Origin: an uncultured Rothia sp.
GTDB lineage: Bacteria; Actinomycetota; Actinomycetes; Actinomycetales; Micrococcaceae
Assembly: GCA_946221065.1 (NCBI GenBank)
Contig: CAMIIO010000002.1
Span: forward strand, 1 to 64,000
Direction of reading: 5' to 3'
Length of the DNA stretch: 64,000 nt
Shown: piece after piece, positions 1-7,634 of the stretch
How positions within the stretch are numbered: the stretch's first letter is position 1
Layout of the letters: every line of letters starts with the position of its first letter
Translations under genes and position numbers: made by a program
Notes under the pieces: generated by a model
What the model was told of the DNA's origin: nothing
The model's input: only the letters and a program-made list of their open reading frames with translations
The model's database searches: none

Positions 1-54
1 GCTTCTTCAGCTTCTTCAGCTTCTTCAGCTTCTTCAGCTTCTTCAGCTTCTTCA
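1..54. repeat. 9-bp tandem repeat, six copies, inside nusG
   Basis: The unit GCTTCTTCA is repeated six times without interruption and continues to the window edge. On the coding strand it encodes Glu-Glu-Ala units. The period is a multiple of three, so slippage would change the length of the acidic leader without shifting the frame. Confidence 0.9.
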
Positions 55-257
55 GACGTATCCTGAGCGAAGTTTTCCTCTGCGTCAACCGTTTCTTCGG
101 CCTGTTCAGAGAAATCAGCGCTATCTTGTTCAGCAGATTCTTCTACCTCAGCAGAAGAAAATTCAGCCTCAGCGGGGGTGCTATCAATAGGGGTCTGCAC
201 AGAAGTATCGACTTCTGGAGTTTCTTCTACGTCGTGTGCAGGATTCTGCTCGGACAC
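1..257 (-). CDS. nusG: Transcription termination/antitermination factor NusG, N-terminal part
   Basis: Partial gene running off the left edge. The frame opens with GTG at 257-255 behind a GTAGGAAC ribosome site and encodes a very acidic, Ala/Glu-rich leader (starts VSEQNPAHDVEE). It ends inside the window in about six Glu-Glu-Ala units encoded by 9-bp tandem repeats. No NGN or KOW domain is visible because the window ends first. The identification rests on position: it lies directly downstream of secE and tRNA-Trp, as in other actinobacteria, and actinobacterial NusG proteins carry acidic N-terminal extensions of this kind. NusG binds RNA polymerase and modulates elongation and Rho-dependent termination. 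Confidence 0.8.
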   Translation of the reverse strand, partial: MSEQNPAHDVEETPEVDTSVQTPIDSTPAEAEFSSAEVEESAEQDSADFSEQAEETVDAEENFAQDTSEEAEEAEEAEEAEEAEE

Positions 258-342
258 GGTGTTCCTACTTTCGTCTGATGGGGCTATTTCTGTGACAAAG
301 TATGCCCTACTCCGTCAACAAAGTCTTGAGTGCGGGACTTGC

Positions 343-612
343 TTATTTCATAGAGCCGTTACCAAAGACCCAGAAAGCTGCTTGCCCAAAGAGGTAATCA
401 AGACCGAAAACGAGGAGCATCATAAAGAGCACAAAGAGTAAAACGATAACTACATAGCTTGTCAGCTCGCCGGGAGTAGGCGTAGTAACTTTTTTAAGTT
501 CTGCGATTACTTGGCGCAGGAAAAGAAGGATGCGACCAAAAAACCCACGTTGTTCTTCAGAATCGGAAAACCGTTTTGATGAGACGGCTCCAGATGCGGC
601 AGTTTTAGCCAT
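343..612 (-). CDS. secE: Preprotein translocase subunit SecE
   Basis: An 89-residue protein starting MAKTAASGAVSSK. It has a polar N-terminal region, a conserved amphipathic stretch (RQVIAELKKVTTPTPGEL, about residues 45-62) typical of SecE, and one transmembrane helix near the C-terminus (VVIVLLFVLFMMLLVFGLDY). SecE is the essential clamp subunit that stabilises SecY in the Sec translocon of the cytoplasmic membrane. The ATG at 612-610 was chosen over an upstream in-frame start because it fits family length; an AAAGGGG element lies a little far upstream. It sits between tRNA-Trp and nusG on the same strand, the standard actinobacterial order. Confidence 0.93.
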   Translation of the reverse strand: MAKTAASGAVSSKRFSDSEEQRGFFGRILLFLRQVIAELKKVTTPTPGELTSYVVIVLLFVLFMMLLVFGLDYLFGQAAFWVFGNGSMK

Positions 613-693
613 GTCGGCCCGCCCCTTTCGTTGTACTTTCCTCACATTTTTATTGCTACAAAATGTGTGGTCAAAATTTCTGGAGGCTATTTG

Positions 694-766
694 CAGGGCG
701 GACAGGACTCGAACCTGCAACCTGCGGTTTTGGAGACCGCTGCTCTACCAATTGAGCCACCACCCT
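694..766 (-). tRNA. tRNA-Trp (anticodon CCA)
   Basis: The reverse strand folds as a 73-nt cloverleaf. The acceptor stem AGGGTGG pairs with CCGCCCT, the anticodon loop CTCCAAA carries CCA, and the T-arm contains GTTCGAGTC. The discriminator is G and it is followed by CAA, so the 3' CCA is not encoded. It lies upstream of secE-nusG and may be cotranscribed. Confidence 0.95.
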
Positions 767-1061
767 TTGAACTTTCGTTCACGATGAATTTTCATCATCG
801 ACTCACGCTTTTGGGCACAAGCCATTATTGCTCGGTTGCGAACAACACCACAACTCTAAACCATTTTTTTCCACTTGGCAATTCCAGGAGACACGCCCCA
901 ACCCATCCTTAGCGTTTCTGCCGCAGAATTTCGAGAGCATGCACATACTTTCACTCAAAAATCCCCGGTAAGCATACCCATCGACCTCGCGCAAGCATAC
1001 GATAGTCCAAGAGAAACATCGCGTAACATCCATCAAGATCTACAGGAAGAGAGCGCCCCTT

Positions 1062-2267
1062 ATGCCATCCTCACGCATTTCCCCGCGTATCGGTGCCATT
1101 GCCCCTTCAGCAACCCTCGCCGTCGATTCAAAGGCCAAAGAGCTTAAAGCCGCAGGTCGCCCCGTCATCGGTTTTGGCGCAGGCGAGCCAGACTTCCCCA
1201 CGCCCCAATACATTGTTGACGCCGCAGCGAAAGCCCTCGCAGACCCCAGCAACTTCAGATACAGCCCCGCCGCGGGGTTGCCCGCTCTCAAAAAAGCCAT
1301 TGCAGAAAAAACTCTGCGCGATTCGGGCATTACCGTTGACCCCTCTCAGGTGCTTGTTACCAACGGAGGAAAGCAAGCAGTCTATGAGGCCTTTGCCACC
1401 GTCTTGGGTGACGGGGACGACGTCTTACTCCCGGCTCCTTATTGGACTACCTACCCTGAGGCTATTCGCCTTGCCGGAGCTAACCCCATTGAGGTCTTTG
1501 CCGGCTCCGACATGGAGTACAAAGTCACCCCGGAGATGTTGGAAACTGCATACACGCCTAGCACCAAGGCACTCATCTTTGTTTCTCCGTCCAACCCCAC
1601 CGGATCCGTTTACACTCCGGAAGAAACCAAAGCCATCGGTCAATGGGCACTTGAGAAAAATATTTTTGTGCTCACCGACGAAATTTACGAACACCTTACC
1701 TACGACGGAGTCCCCTTCACCTCCATCGTCAAGGCAGTGCCCGAACTGGCAGAAAATACCGTTATCCTCAACGGCGTTGCCAAAACCTACGCCATGACCG
1801 GCTGGCGCGTGGGATGGATGATTGCGGCCCAAGACGTCATTAAAGCCGCTACCAACCTGCAATCCCACCTCACCTCCAATGTGAACAACATTGCGCAGAT
1901 GGCAGCTCTTGAAGCGGTTTCTGGCCCACTAGATGCCGTTGAAGAAATGCACACAGCCTTCGACCGTCGTCGTCAGGTGATTGTGGAAGGTCTCAACGCT
2001 ATTGACGGCGTGCTCTGCCCCGCACCCAAAGGCGCGTTCTACGCCTACGCCGATGTGCGCGGACTACTCGGCAAAACCATTGCCGGCAAGACTCCGCAGA
2101 CTTCCGCAGAACTCGCCGCGATTATTTTGGAAGAGGCCGAGGTTGCCATAGTGCCGGGTGAAGCTTTCGGCCCCTCTGGGTATTTGCGACTTTCCTACGC
2201 GCTGGGCGAGGACGATCTCAAGGAAGGCCTTGCTCGCCTACAAAAACTTTTGGGAAGCGCCCAGTAG
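1062..2267 (+). CDS. aspC: Pyridoxal-phosphate aspartate aminotransferase (class I/II)
   Basis: A 401-residue fold-type I PLP enzyme that interconverts aspartate and 2-oxoglutarate with oxaloacetate and glutamate. Visible family features are the substrate loop GFGAGEPDFPTP (about 37-48), SPSNPTG with the PLP-contacting Asn (178), DEIYEHLTY (206-214), the Schiff-base lysine in GVAKTYAMTGWRVGW (K241), and the C-terminal YLRLSYA arginine that binds the distal carboxylate. Length and motifs match the 1-gamma aspartate aminotransferases of Gram-positive bacteria. An AGGAAGAGAG stretch precedes the ATG. It diverges from tRNA-Trp and secE. Aspartate from this enzyme would feed nadB and asd, both in this window. 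Substrate preference could include related dicarboxylates or prephenate. Confidence 0.9.
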   Translation: MPSSRISPRIGAIAPSATLAVDSKAKELKAAGRPVIGFGAGEPDFPTPQYIVDAAAKALADPSNFRYSPAAGLPALKKAIAEKTLRDSGITVDPSQVLVTNGGKQAVYEAFATVLGDGDDVLLPAPYWTTYPEAIRLAGANPIEVFAGSDMEYKVTPEMLETAYTPSTKALIFVSPSNPTGSVYTPEETKAIGQWALEKNIFVLTDEIYEHLTYDGVPFTSIVKAVPELAENTVILNGVAKTYAMTGWRVGWMIAAQDVIKAATNLQSHLTSNVNNIAQMAALEAVSGPLDAVEEMHTAFDRRRQVIVEGLNAIDGVLCPAPKGAFYAYADVRGLLGKTIAGKTPQTSAELAAIILEEAEVAIVPGEAFGPSGYLRLSYALGEDDLKEGLARLQKLLGSAQ

Positions 2268-2296
2268 CATCGACAGGCTCTCACTCTAGAAAGTTG

Positions 2297-2331
2297 AAAA
2301 ATCCGCAAGATTCTTGTTCTTGCGGATTTTT
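2297..2331 (+). terminator. Rho-independent terminator after aspC
   Basis: A 14-bp perfect stem (2297-2310 with 2318-2331) has a 7-nt loop and a T-rich 3' arm. It lies 30 bases past the aspC stop. Confidence 0.85.
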
Positions 2332-2450
2332 CTATTGTGCGAATAAATAATCCACCAACACAGCTGGTTTCTCGCGCTACTCGGCCCACGGCAATACAGC
2401 CTAAGAGGTATTCGACCTCACAATTTTTTTATTCCAAGCACTCCCACATC

Positions 2451-2479
2451 TTCCAACATAACCCCAGACTCACTACAAT
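2451..2479 (+). promoter_or_regulatory. Candidate sigma-70-type promoter of pfkA
   Basis: TTCCAA (-35, 2451-2456) and TACAAT (-10, 2474-2479) are separated by 17 bases. The position and spacing are right for pfkA, but the -35 match is only partial. Confidence 0.45.
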
Positions 2480-2621
2480 GGACTAGAGAGAAATCTTTTG
2501 AGACTTTGCAAGTTTTCCGCGGAAAAACATCTCCGATTAAAAACACATAAACGCAACGTCAACACAAGGTGCACATCACATCAATTCTCAATGAAACTTG
2601 AGAAGGTAGGAGTTTCACGCC

Positions 2622-3653
2622 ATGAAAATCGGTCTACTCACCTCTGGCGGCGACTGCCCGGGACTCAACGCAGTTATTCGCGCAGCAGTACTGAACGGAG
2701 TCAAAACTTACGGACATGAATTCGTGGGCTTCCGCGATGGCTGGCGCGGCGTGGTTGAGGGAGACATCATGGACCTCCCCCGCACTAAGGTTCGTGGCCT
2801 AGCCCGACAGGGCGGCACCATTTTGGGTACCTCCCGCACCAACCCCTTCGATGGCCCCCACGGCGGGCCCGAAAACATCGAAATTATGATGGAAAAAAAC
2901 GGTATTGACGCCATCGTTGCCATCGGTGGCGAAGGCACCCTCGCCGGCGCTAAACGCCTTGCCGACGCCGGTCTACCCGTAGTGGGGGTACCTAAAACTA
3001 TTGATAACGATCTCCAAGCAACCGATTACACCTTTGGTTTTGACACCGCGGTTTCCATCGCTACCGACGCCATGGATCGCCTACGCACTACCGGCGAATC
3101 CCACCACCGCTGCATGGTAGCAGAGGTCATGGGCCGACACGTAGGCTGGATTGCGCTGCACTCCGGCATGTCCGCAGGTGCGCACGCCGTACTCATTCCC
3201 GAACAAAAAGTTTCCATGGAACAGGTTGCCGAATGGGTCACCGAGGTGCACCGCCGAGGCCGCGCACCACTCGTGGTTGTGGCAGAAGGCTTTATCCCCG
3301 AAGGTCTTAAAGATGTTGTACACGATAAAGGCGTAGAAAAAGACGGTCGCCCCCGTCTGGGCGGTATTGGCGAATATGTAACTCAAGAGCTTGAGCGCAT
3401 GACCGGCATTGAAACCCGCAATACGATTCTTGGCCATATTCAGCGTGGCGGAGCCCCCACCGGTTTTGACCGCGTACTGGCAACTCGTTTGGGCTTGAAC
3501 GTAGTGGATATGGTTCACGATAAGGAATGGGGTAAGATGGTTGCGTTGCAGGGCACCGAGATTAATAGGGTGGATCTTTCGGTGGCTCTGGACGGCCTGA
3601 AGTCTGTTCCCCAGGAGCGCTGGGACGAAGCGCGCGTACTCTTCGGTCGCTAA
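2622..3653 (+). CDS. pfkA: 6-phosphofructokinase, actinobacterial G/K type
   Basis: A 343-residue PfkA-family enzyme that phosphorylates fructose 6-phosphate at C1, the committed step of glycolysis. The N-terminus MKIGLLTSGGDCPGLNAVIR is the nucleotide-binding signature. IGGEGTLAGA carries Gly at the position equivalent to E. coli Gly104 (G105 here). VGVPKTIDNDL has Lys (K125) where ATP enzymes of E. coli type have Gly, plus the catalytic Asp. The Gly/Lys pairing is known from actinobacterial PFKs, so the phosphoryl donor (ATP or PPi) cannot be settled from motifs alone; ATP is more likely. The start is supported by GAAGGTAGGAG upstream of the ATG. Confidence 0.93.
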   Translation: MKIGLLTSGGDCPGLNAVIRAAVLNGVKTYGHEFVGFRDGWRGVVEGDIMDLPRTKVRGLARQGGTILGTSRTNPFDGPHGGPENIEIMMEKNGIDAIVAIGGEGTLAGAKRLADAGLPVVGVPKTIDNDLQATDYTFGFDTAVSIATDAMDRLRTTGESHHRCMVAEVMGRHVGWIALHSGMSAGAHAVLIPEQKVSMEQVAEWVTEVHRRGRAPLVVVAEGFIPEGLKDVVHDKGVEKDGRPRLGGIGEYVTQELERMTGIETRNTILGHIQRGGAPTGFDRVLATRLGLNVVDMVHDKEWGKMVALQGTEINRVDLSVALDGLKSVPQERWDEARVLFGR

Positions 3654-3701
3654 GACTAGCCAAGAAACGACGGGCAGGGCTTTTCAGCTCTTTTTGACAG
3701 G

Positions 3702-3741
3702 AAAGTACCGGTAGAAACGTGAATGTTTCTACCGGTACTTT
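3702..3741. terminator. Bidirectional terminator between pfkA and ygfZ
   Basis: A 17-bp perfect inverted repeat (3702-3718 and 3725-3741) with a 6-nt loop sits between two convergent genes. A T-run follows on the + strand. Confidence 0.85.
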
Positions 3742-3817
3742 TTATTGCACGAGCTTCATGTGCTACACACAGCGTAGCCCAACAGCACAGCGCAAGAAAC
3801 TTTTGGTGCCCTATATC

Positions 3818-4969
3818 TTAGCGCCGTAAAAATTCCCCTGTTTGACGTCGGCCAGCTACCTGCCCGGCGTCAGGAGACACAATGAGCACCTGAGTTGCGG
3901 CGTAGCTTGCTCTCTGAGCAGGGTGCGAGTCGCTGTCCTCTGCTACCTCATCAACAACAATCAGTTGAGCCGTAGGATCAACGGAACGCTTAATAACGGC
4001 GAGCGCAATGGGCCCCGCTTCCCAGTGTTGCGCTACCGAGGTTACCGTTCCTACTTTTCGGGTGCCGGCGTACACGGTTGCCCCCGTGGCGGGCAGGGTA
4101 TGTTCGGAGCCGTCGAGGTCCAGGAACACGAGTCTGCGCGGTGGATGCCCCAGATTGTGTACTCGCGCCACGGTTTCTTGTCCCTTGTAGCACCCCTTGG
4201 AGAGGTGGACGGCGGTGCGCATGAGGTCGAGCTCGTGCGGGATGGTTTTTGCGTCGACTTCGTTGGCACAACGAGGTCGCCAGGCTTCAATGCGGAGGGC
4301 TTCTGCCGCCCAGATTCCGGCAAGGCTCACCTGCTCCCCGATGGTTTCGAGTTCGGTTCGGGGCACGATGGTAAAGTAGCGCCGGTGTTCTGCTCCGGGG
4401 TGCGCTGTCTGTTCGATGTCGGCGTAGGAGGTGCCGCCGTCGGCCACAGCGGGCCAGGGGTCTGCCCAGACGACGGCGGTGTGTAACTGCTCCGGCGCGT
4501 TATCGGCAGTGCGAGGGTCTGCGTAGGAGCATAGTGCCGCGTATTCTATCGAGACATTCTGAATCTCTACCCGGAGCATGAACTTCATGCGGTTGAGGAA
4601 TTCTGTGAGCGACTCCGCTTGCTCGTGTTCCACGATCAACCATATTTTTTCCCCGTCTTCTACCGCGAAAGGGGCGTATTCAATACGACCTTGCGGAGAG
4701 AGCAGGGTAAATTCACGGCTGTCCCCGGCGTTCATGCCGGTGAGTACCTGAGAGCTAAGCGTGGTGAGCCAGGAGTGCCGGTCAGGACCGGACACCGTAA
4801 CGATTCCCAGGTGAGAGTAGTCGGCCAGCACAAATTTGCTGTCTCCCAGCACCAGCCGGCGTTGTTCTTTGAGAGGTTCACCGTAGTGGGCTGCCACTCC
4901 GGCGTCTGCTCCGGTAGCTTCAAAGACGCCGTAGCGTTCGAGAAGCGGACTGCGGTAGGTTACTGCCAT
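3818..4969 (-). CDS. ygfZ: YgfZ/GcvT-like folate-binding iron-sulfur/tRNA modification factor
   Basis: A 383-residue member of the COG0354 family related to the glycine cleavage T protein. The diagnostic motif SKGCYKGQETVARVHN (around residue 255) contains the conserved K-G-C-Y-x-G-Q-E sequence, including the cysteine. Upstream features include DYSHLGIVTVSGPDRHSWL, typical of the tetrahydrofolate-binding fold. In E. coli, YgfZ supports repair or assembly of certain Fe-S enzymes such as MiaB. It starts directly at the stop of the preceding gene (TAA 4972-4970, ATG 4969-4967), so the two are translationally coupled. The C-terminal ~50 residues are low complexity and not recognised. Confidence 0.88.
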   Translation of the reverse strand: MAVTYRSPLLERYGVFEATGADAGVAAHYGEPLKEQRRLVLGDSKFVLADYSHLGIVTVSGPDRHSWLTTLSSQVLTGMNAGDSREFTLLSPQGRIEYAPFAVEDGEKIWLIVEHEQAESLTEFLNRMKFMLRVEIQNVSIEYAALCSYADPRTADNAPEQLHTAVVWADPWPAVADGGTSYADIEQTAHPGAEHRRYFTIVPRTELETIGEQVSLAGIWAAEALRIEAWRPRCANEVDAKTIPHELDLMRTAVHLSKGCYKGQETVARVHNLGHPPRRLVFLDLDGSEHTLPATGATVYAGTRKVGTVTSVAQHWEAGPIALAVIKRSVDPTAQLIVVDEVAEDSDSHPAQRASYAATQVLIVSPDAGQVAGRRQTGEFLRR

Positions 4970-5671
4970 TTAGCTATCATCGCTTTCCGGTGCGTCATGC
5001 GCGTCCGAGGCGGGATGTTCTGCGCCGTCTTCGGTGTTGAATACGTGCCCGCCCAGGTCTAGCCCGCTCATGGAACCGGTCTTGCGCAGTTCGGCAGAAG
5101 CGTGTTTGTGAAGTTTGCCCTGGGAATCCGCGATTTCCCAGTCCCACATGAGGTTGCCGTTCACCAGGCCCCAGAGTCGCACTGATCCGGCGTAGTCCTT
5201 GGAGATTTCGTCGCGAAGTAGGTTGGCGGTTTGCATACGAATTACGGGGCCTTTGATGAGTCCGGTGTAGTTTTCGCTGGTGCCGCCGGGGTGGGCGATG
5301 GTGGCAATGAGGTTGAAGCCGTCGTCGCCGTTGCGGAGTTTCTCCACGGATTCGGCGTCGGGGTGTACGGGCACAATATCTGCGGCTTTGAGGGCGGGCC
5401 CGACGTCGCCGTCTTGTTGCTGTCGGTCGATCTGCCAGAACCCGGTTTCTACGGTGAGGGGGCGCAGCTTATTGCCGTTGTCATCTAATAAGAAAGACTC
5501 GGCACGGTATTCGATAAAGGGTAGCCCGTCCTGGGTGAAGGTGATGATTTGTCCGAAGGGTGTGCCTTCTTCGCCCTCATACCAGAGGGAGCCGGTACCT
5601 TCCCATTGGCCAAGGAGCCAGGAGAAGGGAACGAGTTCAGGGGTAAGGTTTGTTGGGATTTCAATAGGCAT
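4970..5671 (-). CDS. FABP-family nitrobindin-like heme protein (peroxynitrite isomerase-like)
   Basis: A 233-residue protein of the actinobacterial FABP/DUF1794 (nitrobindin) family, a ten-stranded beta-barrel that binds b-type heme; characterised members isomerise peroxynitrite to nitrate. The N-terminal LLGQWEGTGSLWYEG carries the GxWxGxG signature. A histidine near the end of the barrel (SQGKLHKHASAEL) is the expected heme-ligand region. About 35 residues after the barrel are acidic and probably disordered. It is encoded immediately upstream of ygfZ with no gap, so both are likely one transcription unit. Heme binding is inferred from the family, not shown. Confidence 0.82.
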   Translation of the reverse strand: MPIEIPTNLTPELVPFSWLLGQWEGTGSLWYEGEEGTPFGQIITFTQDGLPFIEYRAESFLLDDNGNKLRPLTVETGFWQIDRQQQDGDVGPALKAADIVPVHPDAESVEKLRNGDDGFNLIATIAHPGGTSENYTGLIKGPVIRMQTANLLRDEISKDYAGSVRLWGLVNGNLMWDWEIADSQGKLHKHASAELRKTGSMSGLDLGGHVFNTEDGAEHPASDAHDAPESDDS

Positions 5672-5735
5672 GTTCTCAGTGTAGAACCTGTGTTAGGGTT
5701 GGTCATCCCTTTATTCCTGGTAGCGGACAAATAAC

Positions 5736-5769
5736 GCCGTCGCGCCCCTGGGCTTAGGGGTGCGACGGC
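5736..5769 (-). terminator. Hairpin terminator downstream of the small membrane protein gene
   Basis: A 14-bp stem (5736-5749 with 5756-5769, one G-U pair) on the - strand is followed by a weak TTATTTG tract. It would end the 6683-5821 transcript before the FABP gene. Confidence 0.6.
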
Positions 5770-5820
5770 GCACGAAGCTACGGGCGGATAGGTCGCGCTA
5801 CCGCCGGCAAGGAGAGTATT

Positions 5821-5931
5821 TTACTTCTGTCCCTTGAACAGACCTGCAAGAACTACGGCGATGGAGCCGAAGATTAGAACGCCGGCGAGTGCCAAGAGGC
5901 AGAGAAAGAAAATTTCCAAAGCTAATAACAT
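5821..5931 (-). CDS. Small single-pass membrane protein, 36 residues
   Basis: A short frame starting MLLALEIFFLCLLALAG and ending GLFKGQK. It consists almost wholly of one hydrophobic helix (about residues 2-31) with a short basic tail. The ATG lies only 5 bases after the stop of the upstream membrane protein gene (TAG 5939-5937), and a hairpin terminator follows, so it looks like the last gene of a two-gene unit. The ribosome site is weak and translational coupling is likely. No family is recognised and the function is unknown. A non-coding reading is possible, but hydrophobic coherence and tight spacing favour a real gene. Confidence 0.6.
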   Translation of the reverse strand: MLLALEIFFLCLLALAGVLIFGSIAVVLAGLFKGQK

Positions 5932-5936
5932 GTGAA

Positions 5937-6683
5937 CTAGAGTATCACGCCTGTGATGAATATCGCGATGAGGTAACTGAGAACTCCCACAAATGCTACG
6001 GGAGTAACGCCTAAGGTAATAGCTCCTCGACGTGGACCCTCCTTAGGACCTGCGGAGACAAGCCGGATACCCAAGGCTCCCAGAATCAGGGCAATGCCCA
6101 GCCCGATACCGATAATTAGTGTGGAGCTATGGTTCATCCGGTAAAAATTTGCCATGGCAACCCAGCCCCCCACGGAGACGGCGGCCAGCACACCCGTCAC
6201 GCAAGAAATCACGGATTCTAGGCGGCCGATCGCGCCTTCACCGCGCACTAATTCAACAATAAAGCTTGCCACTACCCCCACCGCTGCGATAGCGGGCAGG
6301 AGGGAAAGCCGTTGAGGGTCATTATCGAAGAGCACCGCGATTACTCCGGCAAATCCCGCGCATAAAACAATCACCGAGTGCGGGTAAATTCGTGTGCTTC
6401 CCCGTAATTCGGCAACGCCCGTGGCGGCGGGCCAGCCGCCAGCTATTAAGGCCACGATAACCACGCCTACTGCCGCTGCTAACCAAGGATGCACAATGGC
6501 AGAGACGATGACCGCGAACAGCGTAGCACAGGCAGAAAAAGCCATCAGACGGTACCGAGAGCTACGGGTTTCTCCAATACGCCCGATAGGGCCCTCATAT
6601 ACTAGGCGGTGGCGTTGCTCTCGCAATTGTGGCACGAAGGTTTCAAAACGGTGGGGGCGTCCCCCCGCATGTTCTTTTGTCAC
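5937..6683 (-). CDS. Multi-pass integral membrane protein of unknown function
   Basis: About 248 residues with a polar N-terminal 45 (TKEHAGGRPHRFETFVPQL...) and then roughly eight hydrophobic segments in pairs, ending in a C-terminal helix (FVGVLSYLIAIFITGVIL). The GTG at 6683 is preferred because AAGGAG lies 9 bases upstream; a longer frame from another GTG at 6710 would place that ribosome site inside the coding region. Similar permease-like proteins sit beside glnR in related actinobacteria, but no transport motif is visible. It diverges from glnR and is followed at 5 bases by the 36-residue membrane protein. Confidence 0.75.
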   Translation of the reverse strand: MTKEHAGGRPHRFETFVPQLREQRHRLVYEGPIGRIGETRSSRYRLMAFSACATLFAVIVSAIVHPWLAAAVGVVIVALIAGGWPAATGVAELRGSTRIYPHSVIVLCAGFAGVIAVLFDNDPQRLSLLPAIAAVGVVASFIVELVRGEGAIGRLESVISCVTGVLAAVSVGGWVAMANFYRMNHSSTLIIGIGLGIALILGALGIRLVSAGPKEGPRRGAITLGVTPVAFVGVLSYLIAIFITGVIL

Positions 6684-6851
6684 AGCTTCCCTCTCCTTGG
6701 GCGGTTGCACGGCAAGGCACCGGCGTCTTGGTGTATCTCATCAAGAAAGTTCCCTGAAGACAACAGTACCGAACAGCTTGGGCTTGGTTTTGTATTATGT
6801 TGATTCTGTAAGGCGATTGAAATGCTATAGAGGTGGATTGGGGTAGGGAGT

Positions 6852-7526
6852 ATGGATCTTGTGGCATTGGCTGATTCCCCGGCGACACTCCACAATTTTT
6901 TATCAACGGCGGAGTTGCTTAATCACCGCGTCGTTTGCCTGCCGTTTTCTACCACTGTTCATGAGATTAATAGCCGGTGCCCGCAGGCTGTAATACTAGA
7001 TGGGCTCAGTTCTCTGATAGTAGCGCGTAATACGGCACAAATCCTTGATGGAGCCGGGCTACAAGCTCCTATTCTCTTGGTTCTTGCAGAGAGCGGCTTA
7101 GCCGCTATCTCTAGCTCCTGGCAGGTACACGATATTGTGTTAGACACTGCCAGCCCCGCGGAGATTGAAGCCAGGCTGAAGCTCTTAGCGGCGGTACACA
7201 GTGTCCAGGAGCCAGCTCTTGAAGCAGTGATTGAGGTTGCCGGTGTGCTCATTGACGAGAACGCCTACACTGCCCGTTTGAAGGGGCAACCGCTCAACCT
7301 CACTTATAAGGAATTTGAATTGCTCAAATTTTTGGCTCAACACAGCGGTCGAGTGTTCACCCGCGCCCAACTACTCACCGAGGTGTGGGGGTACGACTAC
7401 TACGGCGGTACGCGCACGGTAGATGTACACATTCGTCGTTTACGTTCCAAGCTCGGAACCGAACATGAACACCTGATTTCCACCATTCGCAACGTGGGGT
7501 ATAGCTTTGGAGAAGTACGTTCCTAG
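6852..7526 (+). CDS. glnR: Orphan OmpR-type response regulator, GlnR-like
   Basis: A 224-residue two-domain regulator. Residues 1-115 are a degenerate receiver in which the conserved aspartate survives in AVILDG (D50) but the acidic pair is missing, as in GlnR proteins that work without a partner kinase. Residues 130-222 form a winged helix (PLNLTYKEFELLKFLAQHSGR, then WGYDYYGGTRTVDVHIRRL), the PhoB/OmpR DNA-binding fold. Actinobacterial GlnR controls nitrogen assimilation genes. No sensor kinase is adjacent. Location next to mshD mirrors the mycobacterial glnR-mshD order and supports the call. Confidence 0.82.
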   Translation: MDLVALADSPATLHNFLSTAELLNHRVVCLPFSTTVHEINSRCPQAVILDGLSSLIVARNTAQILDGAGLQAPILLVLAESGLAAISSSWQVHDIVLDTASPAEIEARLKLLAAVHSVQEPALEAVIEVAGVLIDENAYTARLKGQPLNLTYKEFELLKFLAQHSGRVFTRAQLLTEVWGYDYYGGTRTVDVHIRRLRSKLGTEHEHLISTIRNVGYSFGEVRS

Positions 7527-7634
7527 GCTCTTGTTCAAAGAGAGTTTTCTTCTCATGGGCAGGTGTTGTTCTTCCGGTATTTCTTGCGCAAGGTAAACTG
7601 ATAAGGGTACGCAGAAGTAGTATCGGAGGGGACA

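Larger units (their letters stand above)
2268..2621. other. Intergenic region aspC-pfkA
   Basis: 354 bases with no gene. It holds the aspC terminator and a candidate pfkA promoter at 2451-2479. The transcript leader of about 140 nt shows no riboswitch that I recognise. Confidence 0.7.

Noticed and set aside
1..54. Possible CRISPR or satellite array
   Set aside because: The 9-bp unit is in frame with nusG and has no spacers.
803..1036. - strand frame between tRNA-Trp and aspC
   Set aside because: Cys/Trp-rich odd composition, no ribosome site and no similarity; likely chance.
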